Origin: AC-37 sp034663685
Lineage (GTDB): Bacteria; Actinomycetota; Thermoleophilia; Solirubrobacterales; Thermoleophilaceae
Direction: 5' to 3'
Length of the DNA: 15,384 bases
NCBI GenBank assembly: GCA_034663685.1
Contig: JAXDJC010000206.1
Span: 1-15,384, forward strand
Within the stretch, counting starts at the first letter, position 1; each line of letters begins with the position of its first letter. Below are positions 1-8,190 of this stretch, piece after piece. The position numbers and the translations under genes were made by a program. The notes below the pieces were generated by a model that did not search any database, was not told where the DNA came from, and saw only the letters and a list, made by a program, of their open reading frames with translations.

Positions 1-529
1 GCCGCGAGCCGATGGTGAGCACCCCGAGCGCCACCAACCCGAGCGGCGCTCCCGGCCTGATCACCGCAACGTCGTTGAACCCAGGCGGCTGGACCATGCG
101 ATAGACGATCAGGAGCGTGCCGACCACCCCGGCAACCGTGGCGATCGCGCTCGGGTGCCATGGCGGCTTCGGTTCCCGCCCGGCCGACCGCATCAGCGCG
201 GCCGCCACCGCCCCGAGGAACGCGATCACGCACGCGATCGCGATCAGCCGGTCGACGAACGCGTTCGCCTGCCAGGCGGTCTTCTCCTGGGCCTCGGCCG
301 CGCGGGCCGCGTCCTTGTCGAGGGCCGGGTCGGTGGCGGTGGGCGTGTTCTGGGCCGCCTTCTCGAGTCGCCGCAGCTCCAACCCGCGGTCGGTCGTGTA
401 CCAGTCGACCGACATCGTGATGATGAGCGCCAGCGCGGCGAGGAACGCCACGAACTGCCAACCGCCCCGCTCCACGAACCCCCTGGGCTCGCGCCCACCG
501 GCATCGGCCGCGGGCGCGCCCGTCGTCAA
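1..529 (-). CDS. Partial four-helix membrane protein of unknown function (3' end beyond window)
   Basis: I read an uninterrupted minus-strand frame from a TTG at 529-527 to the left edge, giving 176 residues without a stop. I do not recognise a named family. There are about four hydrophobic segments (near residues 25-41, 91-113, 129-146 and 160-174) and a charged loop (50-85) between the first two. The first helix ends in SVDWYTT. The downstream neighbour in this table shares the same plan (helix ending in VDWF, a loop, then three helices with a PP motif before the last), so the two look like tandem paralogs. The TTG overlaps the TGA of that upstream gene by four bases (TTGA), and a GGAGG lies about 10 bases before it, which supports coupled translation. 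Third codon positions are almost all G or C. It is likely an integral membrane protein. Function is not inferable. Confidence 0.72.
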   Translation of the reverse strand, partial: MTTGAPAADAGGREPRGFVERGGWQFVAFLAALALIITMSVDWYTTDRGLELRRLEKAAQNTPTATDPALDKDAARAAEAQEKTAWQANAFVDRLIAIACVIAFLGAVAAALMRSAGREPKPPWHPSAIATVAGVVGTLLIVYRMVQPPGFNDVAVIRPGAPLGLVALGVLTIGSR

Positions 530-993
530 GCCGTCCCGCCCTCCGGCGGCGGCAGCGTCTCCACCGGCACCTCGATCCTGGCGGCCTCCGGGAAGCGCTC
601 GTCGCGCATCGTGGCGAACGCCCCGAGCGTGACGAGAGCCACCGCGCCGAGCCCGAGCCAGAGCCCACCGCTGCGCCCGGTGTCTCCCGCGCCGAGATCA
701 GGCGGCGCGAGCGCGCGGACGGTCAGCACGATCGTGACGACGCTCGCGATCGGCAGGAGCAGCGAGGCGATCGCGAGCGACACCGCCGGGGTGATGTGCA
801 CCGCCGCCATGAGCGGGATCGCGATCGCCATCGTGGCCACCACGGCCAGCACCACGTCGAGCACCGAGAACGCCTCCCACGCGCTGTGACCCGAGCCGCC
901 CGCGTGGAACCAGTCCACGAACATCACCGCCAGCAGCGCCACGCCGGCAAAGCCGGTCATCCACTCGCCTATCCGCAGCCGCCGGAGGTTCAC
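526..993 (-). CDS. Four-helix membrane protein of unknown function
   Basis: The product is 155 residues with four predicted membrane segments (about 12-28, 43-66, 68-94 and 109-128) and a polar, proline-rich tail. No enzymatic motif is visible. The first helix ends in FVDWF, matching the DW motif of the coupled downstream gene, and both have a PP dipeptide before the last helix. They are probably ancient duplicates. I chose the GTG at 993-991 because TAGATT sits exactly seven bases upstream with no Shine-Dalgarno, which fits a leaderless transcript. An ATG twelve codons in (960-958) would cut into the first helix. It lies 33 bases downstream of the helicase gene on the same strand, so it may also receive read-through from it. 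Function unknown. Confidence 0.78.
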   Translation of the reverse strand: MNLRRLRIGEWMTGFAGVALLAVMFVDWFHAGGSGHSAWEAFSVLDVVLAVVATMAIAIPLMAAVHITPAVSLAIASLLLPIASVVTIVLTVRALAPPDLGAGDTGRSGGLWLGLGAVALVTLGAFATMRDERFPEAARIEVPVETLPPPEGGTA

Positions 994-1000
994 GGCCGGG

Positions 1001-1006
1001 AATCTA
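1001..1006 (-). promoter_or_regulatory. Putative -10 box (TAGATT) for leaderless membrane-protein transcript
   Basis: On the minus strand TAGATT is followed by seven bases and then the GTG start at 993. A CTGACC about 18 bases upstream (over the helicase stop codon) could act as a weak -35. There is no Shine-Dalgarno before the GTG. The transcription start is inferred to coincide with the start codon. Confidence 0.5.
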
Positions 1007-1026
1007 CCGCCGCGCGCGGCCGGAGG

Positions 1027-3243
<2,217 letters not shown>

Positions 3244-3250
3244 CCGATCG

Positions 3251-3256
3251 AGGATA
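3251..3256 (-). promoter_or_regulatory. Putative -10 box (TATCCT) for leaderless pcrA
   Basis: TATCCT on the minus strand is followed by seven bases and the GTG at 3243. No Shine-Dalgarno is present. It lies 20 bases from the -10-like box of the divergent gene, so the two promoters overlap. Confidence 0.5.
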
Positions 3257-3275
3257 GACCTGGGCCCGGCGGCCG

Positions 3276-3281
3276 TAGCCT
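3276..3281 (+). promoter_or_regulatory. Putative -10 box (TAGCCT) for leaderless queuosine-salvage gene
   Basis: TAGCCT is followed by eight bases and then the ATG at 3290. No purine-rich ribosome site precedes this ATG. The box faces away from the helicase promoter. Confidence 0.45.
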
Positions 3282-3289
3282 GCATCGCC

Positions 3290-4153
3290 ATGGGCCTCTG
3301 CGACGACGTGCGCCGCGACAGCGCGGCCATCGCGGCGGCGAGCCGTCTGGTGCGGATCGACCTCGACCGCCTCGGGGACATCGAGCCCGGCCCCCCGCCC
3401 GAGCTCGACCCCGAGCGCCACTACCTCGAGGGCTCCCGGGAGGATGTGGCCGCCTACATCCTCACCCTCGACTCGGTCAACTTCGGCTCGGGCTGGTTCC
3501 CCACGCTGCGCAAGCGGCCGGGCTCGTCCGGCTACTACACGGTCGCGTGGGCGCTGGCGGACCGCTTCCGCGAGCACGGCCCCTACTCCACCGGCGAGCT
3601 GCGCACGATCTCCCCCGCCGCCGTTGCCGGCACCCTCGGGCAGCCGCCGGATCACGAGCTGATGGCCCTCTACGCCCGGGCGCTGAACGACCTCGGCGAC
3701 TGGCTCGGCGAGCGCACCGCGCTCGAGGCCGTGGCAACCGGGTCCGCGGAGCGGCTGGCGGAGTCACTCGCCGGCATGCCGTTCTTCGACGACCTCGGCT
3801 TCTTCAAGCGCGCCCAGATCACACCCAACGACCTCGCCCTGGCCGGCATCGCCGAGTTCCACGACCTCGACCGCCTCACGATCTTCGCCGACAACCTCGT
3901 CCCCCACGTGCTGAGGGTGGACGGCGTCCTGCACTACGAGCCCGAGCTGGCGGCCCGCATCGACGCGGGCGAGCTGCTCGAGCCCGGCGGGGCCGAGCGC
4001 GAGATCCGCGCCGCGGCCGTGCACGCGTGCGAGCTCATCGCGGCGGAGCTGAAGGTGCCCCCGCGCACCCTCGACACCTGGCTATGGAACCGCGGGCAGC
4101 AGCCGCGCTACAAGGCCCTCCCGCGCCACCGGACGCGGACGGTCTACTACTAA
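3290..4153 (+). CDS. Queuosine 5'-phosphate N-glycosylase/hydrolase (DUF2419, Qng1-type)
   Basis: The 287-residue protein matches the queuosine-salvage family (DUF2419). Members release queuine base from queuosine nucleotide so it can be reinserted into the wobble position of GUN-anticodon tRNAs. Family landmarks I can see are DSVNFGSGWFPTL (61-73, the substrate-pocket segment, often NFCFW), FFKRAQI (171-177, normally YKRAQI), LTIFADNLVPHVL (196-208) and the C-terminal LDTWLWNRGQ (261-270, normally IDWYLW). Length fits the family. The ATG falls in a CCATGG that is also an ATG on the opposite strand; TAGCCT eight bases upstream supports this start. It converges on cysE with overlapping stop codons. 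No queuine transporter or tgt gene is in the window. The family assignment is firm; which salvage substrate it uses is inferred from studied relatives. Confidence 0.88.
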   Translation: MGLCDDVRRDSAAIAAASRLVRIDLDRLGDIEPGPPPELDPERHYLEGSREDVAAYILTLDSVNFGSGWFPTLRKRPGSSGYYTVAWALADRFREHGPYSTGELRTISPAAVAGTLGQPPDHELMALYARALNDLGDWLGERTALEAVATGSAERLAESLAGMPFFDDLGFFKRAQITPNDLALAGIAEFHDLDRLTIFADNLVPHVLRVDGVLHYEPELAARIDAGELLEPGGAEREIRAAAVHACELIAAELKVPPRTLDTWLWNRGQQPRYKALPRHRTRTVYY

Positions 4154-4896
4154 CCCCCGGTCGGGTCCCCGCCGGCCGCCTTCCGGATCGGCCGCACGTC
4201 CGCCGCGGGGGACTCCGGCTTGCGGCCGGTCTCCTGCTCCAAGAGCGCCTCGAGCTCGGTCACGCGCGCGGCCAGCGCGCGGATCGCGTCGGCCACCGGG
4301 TCCGGCAGGTGCGCCCAGTCGGCGTCGGGGCCAACCGGCCGCTTGCCGTCCACGCGAACGGGGTGCCCCGGGTTGCCCACCACGGTGGAGTTGGGCGGCA
4401 CGTCGTGGATCACCACGGAGTTGGCCCCCACCTTGGCGCCGCGCCCGACGCGGATCGGACCGAGCAGCTTGGCCCCGGAGCCCACCACCACGTCGTCCTC
4501 GATCGTGGGATGGCGCTTGCCGGGCGCGAAGCCCGTGCCGCCGAGCGTGACCTGCTGGTAGAGCGTCACGTTGTCGCCCAGCTCCGCGGTCTGGCCGATC
4601 ACCACCCCGCTGCCGTGGTCGATGAAGAGCCCCTCGCCGATCCGCGCGCCCGGGTGGATCTCCACGCCTGTCACGGTCTTGGCGAGGTACGCGATCGCAT
4701 GCGGGATCAGCGGTACGCGCGCCTCGTGCAGCACGTGCGCCACACGGTGCGCCAGCAGCGCGTGCACGCCGCCGTAGGTCAGGAGGATCTCGAACCGCGC
4801 GAGCCCGCGCGCGGCGGGGTCGCGGTCCTGCGCGGCCCGCACGTCCCGGCGCAGCTCGCGCGCGACGCGTGTGAGCGCTCCGAGCCGGGGGGCCAT
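4150..4896 (-). CDS. cysE: Serine O-acetyltransferase
   Basis: CysE makes O-acetyl-L-serine from serine and acetyl-CoA, the carbon skeleton for cysteine. The 248-residue protein has an N-terminal helical part (1-75) and then a left-handed beta-helix of hexapeptide repeats (about 78-180). It shows HPGARIG (81-87), the catalytic pair D93-H94 in FIDHGSGVVIG, GKRHPTI (126-132) and VVGNPG (172-177). The short helical N-terminus resembles the EpsC-like type rather than the longer enteric enzyme. An unusual 65-residue charged, coiled-coil-like tail follows the beta-helix, in place of the short peptide that docks into CysK; it does not end in the usual isoleucine. The ATG at 4896 overlaps the stop of the upstream gene by one base (TGATG), so translation is coupled. 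It is last in the cysteine operon and shares its stop region with the convergent queuosine gene. Confidence 0.95.
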   Translation of the reverse strand: MAPRLGALTRVARELRRDVRAAQDRDPAARGLARFEILLTYGGVHALLAHRVAHVLHEARVPLIPHAIAYLAKTVTGVEIHPGARIGEGLFIDHGSGVVIGQTAELGDNVTLYQQVTLGGTGFAPGKRHPTIEDDVVVGSGAKLLGPIRVGRGAKVGANSVVIHDVPPNSTVVGNPGHPVRVDGKRPVGPDADWAHLPDPVADAIRALAARVTELEALLEQETGRKPESPAADVRPIRKAAGGDPTGG

Positions 4897-5669
4897 CAGC
4901 GCGATTGTGCCGCAGCCGGCACGGCTCCGCAGGAACTGCAATCGCCGCGCCGCGAGGTGGAGACGAGCGTCTGCTCCAACGTCGCGCCGTCGATCTGCAG
5001 CATCGTGTCGAGCAGCGGGCGTCCGATGCCCGCCAGCAGCTTGATCGCCTCGAGCGCCTGGATCGAGCCGACCACTCCGGCCATCGCGCCGAGCACGCCC
5101 GCCTCGCGGCACGACGGCACGCTGCCGGCCGCCGGCTCCACGGGGAACGCGCAGCGATAGCAGGCCGACTCGCGCGGGCGCACGCTCAGCACCAGCCCGC
5201 TCAGCCCGAGCACCGCCCCGCTCACCAGCGGAACGCCCGCTGCGCAGCAGGCGTCGTTCACGGCATAGCGCGACTCGAAGCTGTCGGTGCAGTCCACCAC
5301 CACGTCGGCGCCCATCACGATCGCCTCGCCGTTGAGCGCGTCGAACCGGGCCGGGTACGGGTCCACCTGGATCTCCGGGTTGAGCGCGCGCAGCTTGACC
5401 GCCGCGTTCTGCGCCTTCGGCACGCCCAGGTCGGGCGTGAAGTGGAGCGGCTGGCGGTGGAGGTTGGAGAGCTCGACCGGGTCGGGGTCCACGGCGCCGA
5501 TCCGCCCGACGCCCGCCGCAGCCAGGTAGAGCGCCACCGGCGAGCCGAGCGCGCCGAGGCCGACCACGATCGCCGTGGCCGAGCGCAGCCGCTCCTGGGC
5601 CTCCCCGCTCCACTCCGGCATCACCAGCTGGCGCGAGTAGCGCTCCACCTCCAGGTCCGAGAGGCTCAT
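4896..5669 (-). CDS. moeB: MoeB/ThiF-family E1-like adenylyltransferase
   Basis: E1-like enzymes adenylate the C-terminal Gly-Gly of a ubiquitin-like sulfur carrier (MoaD, ThiS, CysO) before it receives sulfur. The product is 257 residues. It has RYSRQ (10-14, arginine finger), GLGALGSP (37-44) and D61 for ATP, LSNLHRQ (67-73), DCTDSFESRY (126-135), two zinc pairs C170/C173 and C244/C247, and C187 in the position of the MoeB active-site cysteine. There is no C-terminal rhodanese domain. The frame is open further upstream, but this ATG overlaps the upstream stop as ATGA and begins right before the conserved RYSRQ region. It lies between the TusA-like gene and cysE, so a role in sulfur activation for cysteine, thiamine or molybdopterin is plausible. 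No Gly-Gly carrier is encoded nearby, so the partner is unknown. The moeB symbol denotes the family, not a proven pathway. Confidence 0.9.
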   Translation of the reverse strand: MSLSDLEVERYSRQLVMPEWSGEAQERLRSATAIVVGLGALGSPVALYLAAAGVGRIGAVDPDPVELSNLHRQPLHFTPDLGVPKAQNAAVKLRALNPEIQVDPYPARFDALNGEAIVMGADVVVDCTDSFESRYAVNDACCAAGVPLVSGAVLGLSGLVLSVRPRESACYRCAFPVEPAAGSVPSCREAGVLGAMAGVVGSIQALEAIKLLAGIGRPLLDTMLQIDGATLEQTLVSTSRRGDCSSCGAVPAAAQSR

Positions 5670-5875
5670 CGCCGCACGATCGTGACCACGCCGCCGTTCA
5701 CGCTCACCTCGTGGCCGTCCTCGCGCGCCGAGAGCGGGACGCTGGCCAGCGGCTCCCCGTGGTCGAGGCTCACGTCGAGCCGATCGCCGGGCGCCATCCC
5801 CTCGAGCGCAAGCCGGGTGCGCACCCAGTTCATCGGGCACGGCACTCCCCTCAGGTCGAGGGCGGCGGCGGTCAT
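5666..5875 (-). CDS. TusA/SirA-family sulfur-carrier protein
   Basis: This is a 69-residue TusA-like (SirA/YedF fold) protein. It has LDLRGVPCPMNWVRTRL (6-22) with the persulfide-accepting cysteine at C13, and the LDHGEP turn (37-42). The classical motif is CPxP; here it is CPMN, a variant I associate with TusA relatives beside MoeB/ThiF genes rather than with the tRNA-thiolation TusA itself. The C-terminus ends IVRR and lacks Gly-Gly, so it cannot be the adenylated substrate of the MoeB next door in the usual way. Its start overlaps the cysK stop (ATGA) and its stop overlaps the moeB start (ATGA). By context it probably carries sulfane sulfur linked to cysteine synthesis; the actual donor and acceptor are unknown. 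Confidence 0.88.
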   Translation of the reverse strand: MTAAALDLRGVPCPMNWVRTRLALEGMAPGDRLDVSLDHGEPLASVPLSAREDGHEVSVNGGVVTIVRR

Positions 5876-6840
5876 GGCGCGAAGAACGGAGTGCTCACGT
5901 AGCGCTCGCCCGAGTCCGGCACGATCGTGACCACGCGCGCGCCCTCCAGCTCGGGCCGGCCGCCCACCTCGATAGCGCCCCACAGCGCCGCGCCGCCCGA
6001 GATGCCCGCGAGGATCCCCTCGCGGGCGCACACGAGGCGGGCCGTGGCGAGCGCGTCCTCGTCGTCGACCGGCACGATCTCGTCGATCACCTCGAGGTTG
6101 AGCACGTCCGGCACGAACCCGGGCCCGATCCCCTGGATCTTGTGCGGGCCGGGCAGACCGCCGGAGAGCACCGGCGAGGACTTGGGCTCCACCGCCACCA
6201 CGCGCAGGTCCGGGTTCAGCTCCTTGAGCCGCTCTCCGCAGCCGGTGATCGTTCCGCCGGTGCCCACGCCGCAGACCAGCACGTCCACGGACCCGCCGGT
6301 GTCGGCCCAGATCTCCTCGGCGGTCGTGCGCCGGTGGATCTCCGGGTTGGCCGGATTGGAGAACTGATCCGGGCGGAAGCAGTCGGGGCACTCGTCGGCG
6401 AAGGCCAGCGCGGCCTCGATCGACTCGTTCATGCCGCCCATCGACTCGGTCTCGCGCACGTCGGCGCCGTAGAGGCGCAGCAGCGACTCGCGCTCGCGGC
6501 TCATGCCCTGCGGCATGAACAGCACGAGCCGGTAGCCCTTGGCCGCGCACACGAACGCGAGCGCGATGCCGGTGTTCCCCGACGTGGCCTCCACGATCGT
6601 GGAGCGGCCGGGCTCGATCCGCCCCTCGGCCTCCGCGGCCTCGATCATCGCCACGCCGATCCTGTCCTTCACGCTGCCGGCCGGGTTGTAGGCCTCGAGC
6701 TTGCCCACGATCTCGGCGCCGCAGGCGGGCGCCAGGCGGGTGAGCCGGACCATCGGGGTGCGCCCGACCAGGTCGGCCAGGTTGGCTGGAATCGTGGCGG
6801 TGGCCTCGCCGGGGTCGGGCGTGGCCCGCGTGGGGCTCAT
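5872..6840 (-). CDS. cysK: Cysteine synthase (O-acetylserine sulfhydrylase)
   Basis: A PLP enzyme that joins O-acetylserine and sulfide (or a sulfur carrier) to give cysteine. The 322-residue product has K58 in NPAGSVKDR as the PLP lysine, TSGNTG (86-91) for substrate carboxylate, GTGGT (193-197) for the phosphate, PDQFSNPANP (157-166) and the terminal PDSGERYVST. Length and motifs fit CysK; CysM or a cystathionine beta-synthase-like relative is less likely. It has a non-conserved N-terminal extension of about 18 residues. The ATG is preceded by TAACCT with a seven-base gap and no Shine-Dalgarno, suggesting a leaderless mRNA. It leads the cysK-tusA-moeB-cysE operon. A perfect inverted repeat lies 46-92 bases upstream and may be regulatory. 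Confidence 0.95.
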   Translation of the reverse strand: MSPTRATPDPGEATATIPANLADLVGRTPMVRLTRLAPACGAEIVGKLEAYNPAGSVKDRIGVAMIEAAEAEGRIEPGRSTIVEATSGNTGIALAFVCAAKGYRLVLFMPQGMSRERESLLRLYGADVRETESMGGMNESIEAALAFADECPDCFRPDQFSNPANPEIHRRTTAEEIWADTGGSVDVLVCGVGTGGTITGCGERLKELNPDLRVVAVEPKSSPVLSGGLPGPHKIQGIGPGFVPDVLNLEVIDEIVPVDDEDALATARLVCAREGILAGISGGAALWGAIEVGGRPELEGARVVTIVPDSGERYVSTPFFAP

Positions 6841-6847
6841 GCTCGAG

Positions 6848-6853
6848 AGGTTA
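6848..6853 (-). promoter_or_regulatory. Putative -10 box (TAACCT) for leaderless cysK operon
   Basis: On the minus strand TAACCT, seven bases, then the cysK ATG at 6840. No convincing -35 is present; TTGCCC sits 21 bases upstream, which is too far. This suggests the promoter may depend on an activator. Confidence 0.5.
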
Positions 6854-6885
6854 TCCGGCGCCCGGATGTGCCCGGGGCAACGGCT

Positions 6886-6932
6886 GAGGCCGGCCGGACC
6901 AGGTAGTTAGGGCCAATGGTCCGGCCGGCCTC
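6886..6932. repeat. Perfect 16-bp inverted repeat upstream of cysK
   Basis: The left arm (6886-6901, GAGGCCGGCCGGACCA) is exactly complementary to the right arm (6917-6932), with a 15-base centre. No T-tract follows on either strand, so it is not a classical intrinsic terminator. It lies between the stop of the membrane-protein gene and the inferred cysK promoter. It could be a T-less terminator, an operator or an attenuator. A further GGCCGGCCGGCC lies at 6981-6992 and a near-palindrome GGACGTATGTCC at 7011-7022. The whole 189-base gap holds no gene that I can see. Confidence 0.75.
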
Positions 6933-7029
6933 GATGTTCCCAAGAAGGACGAAGAGGTCCCCTGCCTGCAGTCAAGTTACGGCCGGCCGGCCGAAAGCGA
7001 TAGCCCCCTTGGACGTATGTCCTACGCGC

Positions 7030-7710
7030 CTAGGTGACGCTGGGGTCGAGCTTGAAGTCCTTGGGGAACGAGCCCGGCTTGCCGAAGCCGATCACGATCC
7101 GGTCGCCCTGCTTCAGCTTTGCGGCCGGCCCGTCCGCCACCTTCTGGCCGTTGATGTAGGTCTCGAGCACGAGGCCCTTGCCGGGGCGGAAGGCCCCGAG
7201 TTGCGTGGGCGTGTACTTGACGCCCCAGATGTCCATGAACTCACCGAGCGTGAACGGGTACACCTCGACGGCCTCCATGTGGATGATCCCCTTGGCGTCG
7301 TGCGTGTGGAGCGATGCGAGGAACCCCTTGGCGGGGTCGATGCCGACGTCGGCCGGCACCGGCAGCTGCTTGCCGTCGGCGTAGACCTTGAGCTGGGCGT
7401 GCACGTGGTAGATCGAGTCGCTCGGGGCGGGCAGCTTGAGCGCGTCCGAGCGGTTCTGGAGCCCGGCGGTGAGCGGCTGCCACGGGCCCGGCGTGGCCTG
7501 GAGGCTGTCGGCGACGGCGGCGGGGCTGCTCTTGTCGTTCCCGCCACCCGACGCAACGATCCCGATGATCACCGCCGCGATCACCAGCACCGCCGCGCCA
7601 CCGCCGATGCGCGTGAGGCGCGCGCGGCGCGCGGCCGCGGCCTTCTCCAGCCGCTCGCGCTCCTCGCGCTCCGCGCGCAGCTGCTCCTTCTGTTCCTTGC
7701 GGCTCGCCAT
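7030..7710 (-). CDS. Membrane-anchored protein with conserved His-rich extracytoplasmic domain
   Basis: The 226-residue protein starts with a highly charged cytosolic helix (about 3-34, likely coiled coil), one membrane segment (35-54), a short Gly/Ser/Pro linker and a globular outer domain (75-226). The outer domain carries paired histidines: YHVHAQL (H102, H104) and HTHDAKGIIHME (H135, H137, H144), then FTLGEFMDIWGVKYT. I have seen this kind of domain in actinobacterial hypothetical proteins but know no assigned function. The five histidines could bind a metal such as copper or zinc, which is speculation from spacing. The ATG at 7710 has TAGCCT ten bases upstream and no Shine-Dalgarno. It sits between the Rrf2 regulator and the cysteine operon, all on one strand, with 53 bases separating it from rrf2. 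Confidence 0.85.
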   Translation of the reverse strand: MASRKEQKEQLRAEREERERLEKAAAARRARLTRIGGGAAVLVIAAVIIGIVASGGGNDKSSPAAVADSLQATPGPWQPLTAGLQNRSDALKLPAPSDSIYHVHAQLKVYADGKQLPVPADVGIDPAKGFLASLHTHDAKGIIHMEAVEVYPFTLGEFMDIWGVKYTPTQLGAFRPGKGLVLETYINGQKVADGPAAKLKQGDRIVIGFGKPGSFPKDFKLDPSVT

Positions 7711-7720
7711 GCGGCGGGAG

Positions 7721-7726
7721 AGGCTA
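7721..7726 (-). promoter_or_regulatory. Putative -10 box (TAGCCT) for His-rich membrane protein
   Basis: On the minus strand TAGCCT is followed by ten bases and the ATG at 7710, with TTAGGC about 18 bases upstream as a weak -35. The gap is slightly longer than for other genes here, so the leader would be nil or a few bases. Confidence 0.4.
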
Positions 7727-7763
7727 GCGCGAGGGGTTGACGGCGCCTAAAGGGTGGTGCCGT

Positions 7764-8165
7764 TCAGATGTAGTACATCTGCGCGCCGGCCGAGCGCGCC
7801 TCGCGCTCCGAGATCTCCGCGATCGTCGTGGCACGCAGGCGCTCGCGCAGCGCGCCGATCGCCTCGGTCCAGATCTCGTCCTGGCCGGCGGCCTCGGTCT
7901 CGAGCGTGCCCTCCAGCGCCTCGACCACGTCGAGCACCGTGATCTCCTGCGGCGGGCGGGCGAACGAGTAGCCGCCCTTCACCCCGCGCTGGCTCTGGAG
8001 GATCCCGGCGCGGCGCAGCGTGGCGAACATGCCCTCCAGGAACTGCACGGGGATGTCGCGGCGCCGCGCGATCTCCCCGATCGGCACCGGCCCCGCGCCG
8101 CCCACACGAGCCAACTCGCTCAGTGCGCGGACCGCGTACGGCGACTTCGACGTGATGGCGAGCAA
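7764..8165 (-). CDS. Rrf2-family transcriptional regulator lacking Fe-S cysteines
   Basis: The 133-residue protein begins LAITSKSPYAVRALSELA, the standard Rrf2 N-terminus, followed by a winged helix (recognition region about 27-50) and the wing SQRGVKGGYSFARPP (58-72), then a dimerisation helix (about 93-118). Family members such as IscR and NsrR carry three cysteines near residues 90-106; this protein has no cysteine at all, as in CymR, the B. subtilis repressor of cysteine metabolism genes. The start is TTG (8165-8163), chosen because the family N-terminus begins here; TAGACT lies nine bases upstream. It is divergent from the VanZ-like gene and lies upstream, on the same strand, of the cysteine operon. 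CymR-like control of that operon is plausible but unproven. Confidence 0.9.
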   Translation of the reverse strand: MLAITSKSPYAVRALSELARVGGAGPVPIGEIARRRDIPVQFLEGMFATLRRAGILQSQRGVKGGYSFARPPQEITVLDVVEALEGTLETEAAGQDEIWTEAIGALRERLRATTIAEISEREARSAGAQMYYI

Positions 8166-8174
8166 GGCGGAGCG

Positions 8175-8184
8175 AGTCTAGGTT
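8175..8184. promoter_or_regulatory. Overlapping divergent -10 boxes between rrf2 and the VanZ-like gene
   Basis: TAGACT on the minus strand (8180-8175) is nine bases before the rrf2 TTG. TAGGTT on the plus strand (8179-8184) is six bases before a GTG at 8191. The boxes share two base pairs, so the polymerase could occupy only one promoter at a time, and autoregulation by Rrf2 would affect both. No -35 match is convincing. Confidence 0.4.
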
Positions 8185-8190
8185 ATGGAG

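Noticed and set aside
3291..3381. Upstream extension of the helicase to 3381
   Set aside because: The extra Arg/Ser/Ala-rich residues are not like PcrA N-termini, and they would overlap the queuosine gene by about 90 bases.
6841..7029. SAM or other sulfur riboswitch upstream of cysK
   Set aside because: No conserved riboswitch core could be matched, and the -10 box next to the ATG implies the cysK transcript has no leader to hold one.
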